Source: CADCTQ01 sp963844325 (GTDB lineage: Bacteria; Bacteroidota; Bacteroidia; Cytophagales; 172606-1). From it: a DNA stretch of 64,000 bases. Made by a program: the position numbers and the translations under genes. Of the stretch, positions 50,108 through 57,878 are shown in pieces. The DNA is taken from positions 1,736,001 to 1,800,000 of the forward strand of contig CAWJNV010000002.1 in the NCBI GenBank assembly GCA_963844325.1, written 5' to 3'. Under the pieces are notes generated by a model. That model was not told the origin of the DNA and did not search any database. It worked only from the letters and a program-made list of their open reading frames with translations. Numbering within the stretch: the stretch's first letter is position 1; each line of letters begins with the position of its first letter.

Positions 50108-51268
50108 ATGGCACACTGGAAAAGTGTAATCGGAAAACTGGCCAGCAACACCGACGACCACTTCGATGAATTGTTGAGGCAATACCGGCGCCGGACGGGG
50201 CGGGAAAAGCCCGTGCAGATCGTGCCCTACCGGGGCTTCGGCAACGCCGGGGAAATCTACCTGCGGGGCCGGGTGCTGGAAGACCGCAACATCCGCGAAG
50301 CCAGCGACAAGGATTCGGTCTGGCGCAACCTGTTGTCGATGTACCAGCGGTTCAACAGCGGGGAGATTCCCGGCGTGCAGGTCCAGTTGCTGCTGGGCTC
50401 GAATACACACATTGCCACCACCGACCGGGAAGGGTACTTTGAGTTCCGCCTGCCCGTCACGGAGCCGTTGCCGGCCACCCAGGCCTGGCACCGGGCCCAG
50501 GTGAAACTGATCGAACCGTTCGTGACGGGCCAGACCGACGCATCCGCTGACGGGCACATCCTGGTCCCGCCGGTTACCAGCCAGTTCGGCGTCATCTCCG
50601 ACGTGGACGATACGATCCTGGTGTCGGGCGTAACCAACCTGTTGCGGATGGCCCGGCTGGCGTTTCTCAACAATGCCCGCACCCGGCTGCCCTTCGCGGG
50701 GGTGGCCGCCTTTTACCGGGCCCTGCAAAGTGGCCCCGAAAGCACCCTGTTCAACCCGGTGTTCTACGTGTCGAGCAGCCCCTGGAACCTCTACGACCTG
50801 CTGGTGGACTTCTGCGCCGTACAAGGCATTCCGAAGGGGCCGTTCATGCTCCGCGACGTGGGCATCGACGAAGACAAGTTCCTGTCGGGCACCCACGCGG
50901 GCCACAAGGCCGTGCAGATCGAACACATCCTGCGCATGTGCCCTGACCTGCCCTTCGTGCTCATCGGCGACAGCGGCCAGCACGACCCCGAAATCTACCT
51001 CCAGGTGCTCAAAGACTACCCCGACCGCATCCGGGCCATTTACATCCGCGAAGTGACCCGGAAACGGCGGCGCACCCAGATCACCCGGCTGATGGCCGAA
51101 GCCCAGGCCCTGAAAGTGCCCATGCTGCTGGTAAAAGACACCGTGGAAGCTGCCGAACACGCCGCCGTCTTCGGCCTCATCGACCCCGACGCCATTCCCG
51201 ACATCCGCGCCGACAAACGCCACGACGAAGAAGCCCCGACGGACCTGGAACAAATGGTGGGCGAGTAG
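50108..51268 (+). CDS. App1 family phosphatidate phosphatase-like protein
   Basis: 386 residues. The N-terminal part (1-150) is a beta-sandwich-like domain (VQIVPYRGFGNAGEIYLRGRV..DRNIREA; VQLLLGSNTHIATTDREGYFEF). The catalytic HAD motif ISDVDDTILVSG near residues 162-173 has the DxDxT/V signature of App1/DUF2183. YVSSSPWNLYDLLVDFC and FVLIGDSGQHDPEIY are motifs II and III-IV. Yeast App1 dephosphorylates phosphatidic acid; the bacterial substrate is unknown. The TAG stop lies on the edge of a palindromic repeat. Confidence 0.88.
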   Translation: MAHWKSVIGKLASNTDDHFDELLRQYRRRTGREKPVQIVPYRGFGNAGEIYLRGRVLEDRNIREASDKDSVWRNLLSMYQRFNSGEIPGVQVQLLLGSNTHIATTDREGYFEFRLPVTEPLPATQAWHRAQVKLIEPFVTGQTDASADGHILVPPVTSQFGVISDVDDTILVSGVTNLLRMARLAFLNNARTRLPFAGVAAFYRALQSGPESTLFNPVFYVSSSPWNLYDLLVDFCAVQGIPKGPFMLRDVGIDEDKFLSGTHAGHKAVQIEHILRMCPDLPFVLIGDSGQHDPEIYLQVLKDYPDRIRAIYIREVTRKRRRTQITRLMAEAQALKVPMLLVKDTVEAAEHAAVFGLIDPDAIPDIRADKRHDEEAPTDLEQMVGE

Positions 51269-51472
51269 AGACGCGATTCATCGCGTCTCTCCCCCGATTC
51301 ACCGCGTCTGCGGCATCACCGAGACGCGATGAATCGCGTTTTCGGCATTATCGAGACGCGATGAATCGCGTTTCCGGCGTTAGCGAGACGCGATGAATCG
51401 CGTTTTCGGCATTATCGAGACGCGATGAATCGCGTTTTCGGCATTATCGAGACGCGATGAATCGCGTCTCTA
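51267..51472. repeat. Tandem 32-bp palindrome array (GAGACGCGATGAATCGCG)
   Basis: An 18-base palindromic unit GAGACGCGATGAATCGCG recurs at 51321, 51353, 51385, 51417 and 51449, a strict 32-base period, with near-identical 14-base spacers (TTTTCGGCATTATC). A degenerate first unit starts at 51267. Both outer edges read TAG-AGACGCG outward-in and supply the UAG stops of the two convergent genes. Confidence 0.9.
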
Positions 51473-52243
51473 CCACCCAATCTCTTCCTTCGCCAAAAAC
51501 GCCCCGATGCCGCGGCGGCAATCGTCGGTGGCGCGGGCGTGGGCGTTGGTTTCGGCGGCCAGTTTGAGGCTGGCGGAAAGGCTGAGGGCCGGCAGTTGGG
51601 CCAGCAGGGCCTTGGTGGCGGCAATTGACTGGCCGGACGTGCCCGTGCAGAGCCCGCGGGCAAAGGCATTTACACGGCTTTCCAAATCGGCTTCTTCCAC
51701 CAGGTAATTGATGAGGCCGTACGCCTGGGCCCGTTCGGCGGCGATGACCTCGCCCGACAACAGGAGTTCGCGGGCCCGGCCTTCCCCGATCTTGCGCACC
51801 AGGAAGGCGCTGACGATGGCCGGCACGAAGCCGATCTTCACCTCGGTATACCCAAACCTGGCGGCGGGCACCGCAAACGAAAAGTCACAGATGGCCGCCA
51901 GGCCGCAACCACCCGCCAGCGCATGTCCCTGGATCTGGGCAATAATGGGCTTGGGCAGGGTGTACATCCCTTCGAACAATTCCGCCAGGTGGCCCGAGTC
52001 GGCCAGGTTTTCTTCGTAGGTGTTCTGCTGCAACTGTTGCAGCGTTTCCAGGTCGGCCCCGGCGCAGAAGGCCTTGCCGTGGGCCCTGAGCACGATGACT
52101 TTTACGCTCGGATCAAGATTCGCCCCTTGCAGGGCTTCTTTCAAGGCGGTCACCAGTGCGGCATTGAGGGCGTTGCGTTTGTCGGGCCGGTTCAGCGTCA
52201 GGTAGGCGATCCGTTCGGCGGTGTGGTACTGGAGGGGTTGCAT
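51470..52243 (-). CDS. Enoyl-CoA hydratase/isomerase family protein
   Basis: 257 residues, typical crotonase size. It has AYLTLNRPDKRNALNAALV, the oxyanion-hole GKAFCAGADLETLQQL and GHALAGGCGLAAICDFSFA, and the catalytic Glu region FGYTEVKIGFVPAIVSAFL. GEVIAAERAQAYGLINYLV follows. The match is closest to the methylglutaconyl-CoA hydratase-type in Bacteroidota leucine breakdown, but the substrate is not fixed. Its TAG stop is formed at the edge of the palindrome array. Confidence 0.9.
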   Translation of the reverse strand: MQPLQYHTAERIAYLTLNRPDKRNALNAALVTALKEALQGANLDPSVKVIVLRAHGKAFCAGADLETLQQLQQNTYEENLADSGHLAELFEGMYTLPKPIIAQIQGHALAGGCGLAAICDFSFAVPAARFGYTEVKIGFVPAIVSAFLVRKIGEGRARELLLSGEVIAAERAQAYGLINYLVEEADLESRVNAFARGLCTGTSGQSIAATKALLAQLPALSLSASLKLAAETNAHARATDDCRRGIGAFLAKEEIGW

Positions 52244-52267
52244 GGGTTGAGAAGCGAGAAGCAGTTA

Positions 52268-52367
52268 ACTTAACCGCAAAGATCGCAAAGAAGACGCAAA
52301 GGACGCAAAGAAATACGCGTTCTCCTTGCGTCCTTTGCGTCTTCTTTGCGCCCTTTGCGGTTAAGTT
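52268..52367. repeat. CGCAAAG-word inverted repeat
   Basis: Left arm 52268-52315 (AACCGCAAAGATCGCAAAG, then AAGACGCAAAGGACGCAAAG) and right arm 52321-52367 are near-perfect complements with an almost closed loop. It is in the leader of the enoyl-CoA hydratase gene and after comEC. Same word family as 16399-16523. Confidence 0.85.
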
Positions 52368-52381
52368 TCCTTAAGTTCTCC

Positions 52382-54559
52382 CTATTCCTCCCGCACCCAC
52401 GCCCCGTCTTCGGCCATCCAGTGGCAGGGAATGCCGGCCGCGGTGGCCTGGGCCTTCAGCTTTTTGCCGAGGTAGTACTTGTTGGACGAATCCACGATGA
52501 GTTGCCCGACGTGGCCCTCCAGGCCGTCCAGTTTGCGCAGCGCATTGTGTTGCACCACCAGGTAGTCCGTGCGGAGCGCCGCCAGCAGGCCGCGGGGAAC
52601 GGGCTTATGCAGGAAGACGAATTTTTTGCCCTGCCACACCAACAGCGAATAGCCGTCGAAGTGCCGCCATGCCTGCATTTTCGGATCGACGTTCGAGAAG
52701 TGGGCGTACGTGTGCGCCGTCACGCCGCGTCCCCACCAGTCGTTGAGCAGGTGGAAGCGGACCTTGTTTTCATTCGCCAGCAGCGCCGAGTCGGCCACGA
52801 ACAGGTGCCGTTTGCCCTCGATGAAGTCGCAGGTGGAGAAGCCGTTGACCGCGTAAATGGCCAGGCGCCGTTGCCCCTGGTGGCGGCTTTCGCCCGCCGC
52901 ATCCAGCAGCACCAGCACGGCCAGCAACCCGGCCGCCGCGCCGAGTTGCCAGGGCCGCTTGTATTGCAGAAAGAGCAGGCCGAACACCAGCAGCCCGCCC
53001 AGGGTCGCAAACTCCCCGCGGCTCAGGGAGAAGCCCCCGATAATGGCGTGGGGCAATTGGTGCGTGAAGAAAGCCGTTTGGTTGAGCAGCCAGATGGTTT
53101 TGCCCAGCAGCCACCCCACCGCCGGGCCGGCGTACGGCAGCGGCGACACGGCCAGCAGGGCCAGCCCGGCGTACAGGATGCCCGACGACAGCGGAATCAC
53201 CACCAGGTTTGCCAGCAGGAAGTACAGCGGGAACTGGTGAAAGTAGAACAGGCTGAAAGGCGACACGGCCAGTTGCGCCGCCAGGCACGTGGTGCTCATG
53301 CCCCAGATTTTGTCCAGCACGTAATTGTCAGGGGCAAAGAGGCCGTACAGTTTGGGTTGCAGGTACACGATGCCCAGGATGGCGACGTACGAAAGCTGGA
53401 ACCCCACGTCGAGCAGCAGGTGCGGGTTCCAGCCGAGCAGGAAAAAGGCCGAGGCGGCAATCAGGTTGTAGGTGCTTTTCTCGCGGCCCAGGGCGTCGGC
53501 CACCACCACGAAGGAGAACATGACCACCGCCCGCAGCACCGAGGCCGAAAGCCCCGTCACGAACGCGTAGAACCACAGCAGCGCCAGCGAAACGGCCGCA
53601 AAGAGCAGGTTGCCGTACCGTACCCGCTTGAGCCGGCCGAGCAGCAGCGTAATGATCCAGAACACGATCACCACGTGGGCGCCCGACACGGCCAGCACGT
53701 GCATGGCGCCGGCGCTGGCGTAGGCGTTCCGCAGTTCGTCGTCGAGCACGTCGCGGATGCCCAGCACCAGCCCGGTGGCAATGGCGTACTCCTGGCGGTT
53801 GGGCACGTACTGCCGGAACACCCCGTCGGCCCAGGCCCGCACGCGGAGGGAAGCGGCAAACACGGGGTTGGGCGACCCGTGCCCGAGCACCTCGTACCCG
53901 CCGGCCTTCACGAAACACTGGTGGTACACCTGCCCGATGGCGAGGTAGGCCCGGTAGTCGAACTCGCCCGGGTTGGCCGGCGGCGGCACCCGGCGGGGCG
54001 CGCCCCGGATCAGCAACCGGTCGCCGTAGCGGAGGGGCAGAGGGGTTTTGTCGAGGTACGCCAGCACCTTGCCCGTAGCCGGGCGCCACTGGCCCTGCAC
54101 CCGGATTGCGGTGACCGACAGTTCGGCCTTGTAGCGGTTGGGCCGCTCCTGCACTTCGGAAACCACCGTACCGGTGAAATACGCCGCGGCGTCCGGCTGG
54201 TGCACCAGGTGCCCGAGGTGGTTGGTATCGTTGTGGCCGTGGGTGAGGGCGGCGCCGGCCAGGGCCACGATCCCGCCGGCGAGTCCGCCCAGCGCGGTGC
54301 CGAAGCGTTTGCCTCCCGGCAGCCGGCGCCGCAGGGTCCAGCCGGTACCGTACAAAGCGACCAGGGCGGCGAGGCTCCCGCAGGCAAACCCTACGTCGAA
54401 GGGCAAACCGGATAGCACCCAGGCAATGCCGGCGACCAGGTACAGGAGCAGCCGCACGAACACGTACGGCGCCCAGGCCGAGGGCCGGGAGTTGTGGCGG
54501 TACCAGTTGATTTTCTGGCGATTGTGCGCAGAATCGCGGCGGCGGACGGTAGAGGACAT
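52382..54559 (-). CDS. comEC: ComEC/Rec2 family DNA-uptake channel protein
   Basis: 725 residues from the ATG at 54559; an in-frame ATG at 54607 would add 16. The N-terminal DUF4131 part is at about 30-200 (GTVVSEVQERPNRYKAELSVTAI; DRLLIRGAPRRVPPPANPGEFDYRAYL). The Competence domain is at 215-490 with many helices and LAVSGAHVVIVFWIITLLLGR, the family's core motif. The C-terminal 150 residues carry no HxHxDH metallo-beta-lactamase motif, as is common for Bacteroidota ComEC. It would pass single-stranded DNA across the inner membrane. No other competence gene is adjacent. Confidence 0.9.
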   Translation of the reverse strand: MSSTVRRRDSAHNRQKINWYRHNSRPSAWAPYVFVRLLLYLVAGIAWVLSGLPFDVGFACGSLAALVALYGTGWTLRRRLPGGKRFGTALGGLAGGIVALAGAALTHGHNDTNHLGHLVHQPDAAAYFTGTVVSEVQERPNRYKAELSVTAIRVQGQWRPATGKVLAYLDKTPLPLRYGDRLLIRGAPRRVPPPANPGEFDYRAYLAIGQVYHQCFVKAGGYEVLGHGSPNPVFAASLRVRAWADGVFRQYVPNRQEYAIATGLVLGIRDVLDDELRNAYASAGAMHVLAVSGAHVVIVFWIITLLLGRLKRVRYGNLLFAAVSLALLWFYAFVTGLSASVLRAVVMFSFVVVADALGREKSTYNLIAASAFFLLGWNPHLLLDVGFQLSYVAILGIVYLQPKLYGLFAPDNYVLDKIWGMSTTCLAAQLAVSPFSLFYFHQFPLYFLLANLVVIPLSSGILYAGLALLAVSPLPYAGPAVGWLLGKTIWLLNQTAFFTHQLPHAIIGGFSLSRGEFATLGGLLVFGLLFLQYKRPWQLGAAAGLLAVLVLLDAAGESRHQGQRRLAIYAVNGFSTCDFIEGKRHLFVADSALLANENKVRFHLLNDWWGRGVTAHTYAHFSNVDPKMQAWRHFDGYSLLVWQGKKFVFLHKPVPRGLLAALRTDYLVVQHNALRKLDGLEGHVGQLIVDSSNKYYLGKKLKAQATAAGIPCHWMAEDGAWVREE

Positions 54560-54672
54560 CTCAAAAATTGTTGCGGTTTTCGAAACTATCGTTAACCATT
54601 CGGCCATTCCGCGGTTAAATAGGGCAAAACCTACCTGTTCCAGATTTGTCGCTAAAACCCCTGACTGCCGCT

Positions 54673-55530
54673 ATGAACCCCTCAACGCCCAACCGTCTCT
54701 GCCTCATTACCGGGGCCAACTCCGGCATTGGCCTGGTAACGGCCCGCGAACTGGCCCGCCAGGGCATGGACATCGTCATGGTGTGCCGCAACGCCGCCAA
54801 GGGGGAGCAGGCCCGGCAGGAGGTGCTGGCCGCCAGCCGCACCAAAAAGGTGGACCTGCTGCTCGGCGACCTGGCCGACTTCGCGTCGGTGCGGAAGCTG
54901 GCCGCGGAGGTGCACGGCCGGTACGGCCACCTCGACGTGCTGGTCAACAACGCCGGGCTGATGGTGGACCAGCGCACCAGTACACCGCAGGGCATCGAAC
55001 TGACCTTTGCCACCAACCACCTGGGGCCGTTTTTGCTCACCAACCTGCTGCTCGACCTCTTGCGCAAGGGCCACGAGCCGCGCATTGTGCACGTTTCGTC
55101 GGAGGCCCACCGCTTTGCCCGCTTCCAACCGGACGACCTGGTGGCGCCCAAAAAATACAGCAGCATCGTGACCTACGGCAACTCGAAGCTGGCCAACATC
55201 TTGTTTTCCAACGAACTGGCCCGGCGGCTGGCTCCCGACGGCATTACCTCCAACAGCCTCCACCCGGGCATTATAAAAACCAACTTCGGCGCCGGTGCCA
55301 GCGGCATCATGGGCTTGTTCTCGGGATTGACCCGGCCGTTTCTGCTCACCCCTGAGAAGGGCGCCGAAACGACCCTCTACCTGGCGGCTTCGCCCGAAGT
55401 GAAGGGCCGCACCGGGGGCTACTACGACAAGAAAAAGCCCAAAAACCCTTCCGCCGACGCCCGCAGCGACTATTTCGCCCGCGAACTCTGGACGCTGAGC
55501 AGCCGGCTGACGGAGGTGGGGAGCTTATGA
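54673..55530 (+). CDS. Short-chain dehydrogenase/reductase
   Basis: 285 residues from the ATG at 54673 (MNPSTPNRLCLITGANSGIG). The cofactor motif TGANSGIG is at about 14-21, and VLVNNAGLMV at about 92-101. The catalytic Ser is in IVHVSSEAH, and Y-x3-K is seen as YGNSKLA. It is close to the retinol-dehydrogenase-like group (LTFATNHLGPFLLTNLLLDLL). The substrate is unknown. The TGA stop is provided by the first word of the adjacent repeat. Confidence 0.9.
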   Translation: MNPSTPNRLCLITGANSGIGLVTARELARQGMDIVMVCRNAAKGEQARQEVLAASRTKKVDLLLGDLADFASVRKLAAEVHGRYGHLDVLVNNAGLMVDQRTSTPQGIELTFATNHLGPFLLTNLLLDLLRKGHEPRIVHVSSEAHRFARFQPDDLVAPKKYSSIVTYGNSKLANILFSNELARRLAPDGITSNSLHPGIIKTNFGAGASGIMGLFSGLTRPFLLTPEKGAETTLYLAASPEVKGRTGGYYDKKKPKNPSADARSDYFARELWTLSSRLTEVGSL

Positions 55531-55636
55531 GTTTATGAGTTTAAAGTTTATGAGTTCATGAGTTCATGAGTCAGCAGGCGATGACAATCAAACGCGTACG
55601 GACTTTGAACTCATAAACTTTAAACTCATAAACTCC
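55523..55636. repeat. GAGTTYAT octad inverted repeat after the SDR gene
   Basis: The left arm 55523-55570 (TTATGAGTTTATGAG, then TTTATGAGTTCATGAGTTCATGAG in two pieces) and right arm 55602-55636 (ACTTTGAACTCATAAAC and TTTAAACTCATAAAC) are complementary. The first TGA is the SDR stop codon. Same words as 29131-29231. Confidence 0.85.
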
Positions 55637-55692
55637 CTTAACCCTTTCCCCACCTCTCCGTAGAAGACTATCAAAAAACAAATTTTTTCTAC

Positions 55693-56037
55693 ATGGACTT
55701 TATCATTCACTTACTCATCAACGCCGCCATCATCTTCGTGGTGGCGTATATCATGCCCCAGATCCACATCCGTAGTTACGGACTGGCCATTGTGGTGGCA
55801 ATCGTGGTAGGGCTGCTCAATGCAACCATCGGATGGCTGCTCCGCCTGCCGCTCAACGTGGTGACGCTGGGGTTCCTGAGCTTCTTCGTGCGCCTGTTCG
55901 TCACGGCGGTAATCATTAAACTCGTGGACAAGCTGTTCAAGGGCTTCGAGATCCGGGGCTTCTGGCCGGCGTTGGTGCTGGCCGTGGTGATTGCCCTGGC
56001 CGGCTCGTTCCTGGACGGCGTGTTTGTGCACGGCTAG
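55693..56037 (+). CDS. PF04020-type four-helix membrane protein (phage holin superfamily IV-like)
   Basis: 114 residues with four hydrophobic helices: FIIHLLINAAIIFVVAYIMP, YGLAIVVAIVVGLLNATIG, LPLNVVTLGFLSFFVRLFVTAVII and FWPALVLAVVIALAGSFL. The PxxIHIRSYGLAIVVAI and LPLNVVTLGF turns are typical of the family. The name holin is historical; most bacterial members are chromosomal and of unknown role. A terminator follows 33 bases after the stop. Confidence 0.88.
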   Translation: MDFIIHLLINAAIIFVVAYIMPQIHIRSYGLAIVVAIVVGLLNATIGWLLRLPLNVVTLGFLSFFVRLFVTAVIIKLVDKLFKGFEIRGFWPALVLAVVIALAGSFLDGVFVHG

Positions 56038-56070
56038 TACGCGACGATTATTCTCCTGTATCTATTTGTT

Positions 56071-56105
56071 AAAAACCGCGTGGCTTTGTGGCTACGCGGT
56101 TTTTG
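56071..56105 (+). terminator. Terminator after the four-helix membrane protein
   Basis: AAAAACCGCGT pairs with ACGCGGTTTTT around a 12-base loop, with TTGTTTG behind. Confidence 0.85.
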
Positions 56106-56148
56106 TTTGCCCCAGCAACTACGCAGTGATGAAGGCGTGAGTGGCGTG

Positions 56149-56600
56149 GGGGAAGCGACACCAACAGGGACATCGCTGGTGCATGAGGTGCAACCTTACG
56201 CTGGGAACCGGTCTGGTGGGGGGAATCGGCACCATGGGGTACCGCGTAAGTTCCCTCACGGCTGGCGCGGGACTTAGTCCCGTGCCTTTGGATGGAGGCA
56301 AGTGTCTCACTTGCCTTCCCCTGGGGCAACTTGTCCATTTTGCACGAAGGTTGCTTAACTGCGGCAGAGACCGGCTACAGTACCGGCTACCCGGGCAACC
56401 AGACGCATCTGCCAAAAGGTTGCCTTGCTGGTGGATAGGAGGGTTGGCCTGCCGGCCGGCAAGTGAAACACTTGCCTTTATCCAAAGGCACGGGACTAAG
56501 TCCCGCGCCAGACCGGTTCCCAGCGTAAGGTTGCACCTCATGCACCAGCGATGTCCCTGTTGGTGCTGCATTTCAAACTGTGCCAGCGAAGCTCCCATCG
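56149..56600. repeat. Composite palindromic element, about 450 bp
   Basis: A perfect 57-bp inverted repeat (56160-56216 with 56508-56564) encloses a second perfect 29-bp pair (56265-56293 with 56480-56508), which itself holds the palindrome GGGACTTAGTCCC. Inside are two further small hairpins built on GGCAAGTG/CACTTGCC. No coding frame is supported. Part of the left flank (56217-56264) has no partner, so the arms are modular rather than one simple palindrome. Confidence 0.85.
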
Positions 56601-56628
56601 GTGCTGCATTCCTCGCAACACTTGTTCC

Positions 56629-57498
56629 CTAATGACTGCGTAACTCCTGTTGCCCGTAGAAGTCGTCGAGGGCGGCGTAGAAGGCGGCCGGATTATCGGC
56701 CCAGGAAACGTGGCTGGCCCCCGGAACGTGGTAGAAGCGGGCCGCCGGAAAGCGTTGCCGCACCGGCTGCTGGGTGCGTTGGATGAAATCCCGTTCCGCG
56801 TACAGCACCCCGACGGGCACCGGCAGCGCCGCCGCCAGGCCGTCGAGCACGCGGGCGGAGGTGTTGAGGATGGAACGCACGGTGCCCGCGGCGGCCTTCC
56901 CGCTGATGCCCGCCCGCAACGCCGGGTCCAGGGGCGGGGCCGCCTCCGGGTTCACGAAGTAGTACTTCCACACCGTTTCGTAGAACTGCTGCCAGCCGGC
57001 CTCCGAACCGCCCAGCTCGCCCCGCACCCAGCCGGAACTGATGCGCAGCAGGTCGGGCAACCGGAACCGCCGGGCAATGAAAAGGGACTCTTCGGCAATC
57101 ATGGCGGCCCACTGGCGGCCGGACCCGGGGATGGGGCTGCACAAAAAAAGACTGCGCAGCCGCGCGGCGTGCTGCCGGGCGTACAACTGGGCCAGCAGTC
57201 CGCCCCACGAATGCCCGAATAGGTGGAAGGACCCAAGGCCGAAGTGGCCGGCTACCGCATTCACGTCGTCGAAGTAACGGTCCAGGGCGTACGACCCGTC
57301 GAGGGCCCGCGACTGCCCGGTACCCCGCTGGTCGAAGGTGATGGCCCGGTAACGGCGGCCCAGGTGCGCCGCCACTTCGTCGAGGTAATCGGGGGTGCCG
57401 GGACCGCCGTGCAGCAGCAACACCGCCTCGGGGTGCCCGGCGCCGTGTACCTTGACGTGCAGGGCGGCGTGTAAGGATTGAACGGTAAAAGTCTCCAC
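56629..57498 (-). CDS. Alpha/beta hydrolase, proline iminopeptidase-like
   Basis: About 289 residues from the GTG at 57498 (VETFTVQSLHAALHVKV). A GTG at 57540 lies in a hairpin and is less likely. LLLHGGPGTPDYL is the oxyanion HGGPG motif, RAITFDQRGTGQS the following strand, and GHSWGGLLAQLYA the nucleophile elbow (Ser about residue 98). The acid is Asp in YAERDFI and the His is in PGASHVSWADNP. HGGPG plus DQRGTGQS is the proline iminopeptidase/S33 type. Substrate not known. Confidence 0.87.
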   Translation of the reverse strand: METFTVQSLHAALHVKVHGAGHPEAVLLLHGGPGTPDYLDEVAAHLGRRYRAITFDQRGTGQSRALDGSYALDRYFDDVNAVAGHFGLGSFHLFGHSWGGLLAQLYARQHAARLRSLFLCSPIPGSGRQWAAMIAEESLFIARRFRLPDLLRISSGWVRGELGGSEAGWQQFYETVWKYYFVNPEAAPPLDPALRAGISGKAAAGTVRSILNTSARVLDGLAAALPVPVGVLYAERDFIQRTQQPVRQRFPAARFYHVPGASHVSWADNPAAFYAALDDFYGQQELRSH

Positions 57499-57531
57499 GG
57501 CAGCGGGTTTGTAAAACGGGAAGCAAGCAAA

Positions 57532-57566
57532 AGCCCGCACAAGGGAAAAACCGGCTTGTGCGGGCT
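57532..57566 (-). promoter_or_regulatory. Perfect 12-bp hairpin in the leader of the hydrolase gene
   Basis: AGCCCGCACAAG (57532-57543) and CTTGTGCGGGCT (57555-57566) enclose an 11-base A-rich loop. On the minus strand it lies about 35 bases before the preferred start. It is either an attenuator or a terminator of upstream transcription. Confidence 0.5.
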
Positions 57567-57878
57567 ACAATGCGTATTTTGATCTATAGCTATCCCAGGT
57601 GGTTACTGGTACGTTGCGTAACTATGTACGCACCCCGCCGGCCCGGGGTTTGCGGCGAAAAAAGAAATCCGTAGCTTGGAGGCGCTATTTTTCCGACGCC
57701 ACGTTCGGGCGGCTCATGCACCATTTGTCGATGGTGCCGGTATACAAAAAGAAATTTTGCCCCAAATGACAACCCCCGCGTTCCGGCCAGGGCAACCCGC
57801 CGGAACCGTTAAAACATAAAGGCTTTCCTCCCCATACCCCCGTTGCGTTTGCGGAAGGCCTTTTTTTAGAGTAGACGT
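57567..57878. other. Divergent intergenic region before the histidine kinase
   Basis: No gene seen. It contains the leader hairpin listed next and no clear TAnnTTTG box. Confidence 0.45.
57818..57868 (+). terminator. Terminator-like hairpin directly before the histidine kinase start
   Basis: AAAGGCTTTCC pairs with GGAAGGCCTTT (one G-T), followed by a T7 run ending 11 bases before the ATG at 57879. With no gene upstream on this strand it looks like an attenuator in the kinase leader or the end of a small RNA. Confidence 0.55.

Noticed and set aside
51321..51466. Regular 18-base repeats with 14-base gaps, CRISPR-like at first sight
   Set aside because: The gaps are near-identical (TTTTCGGCATTATC), far too short for spacers, and no cas gene is near. 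It is a tandem palindrome array.
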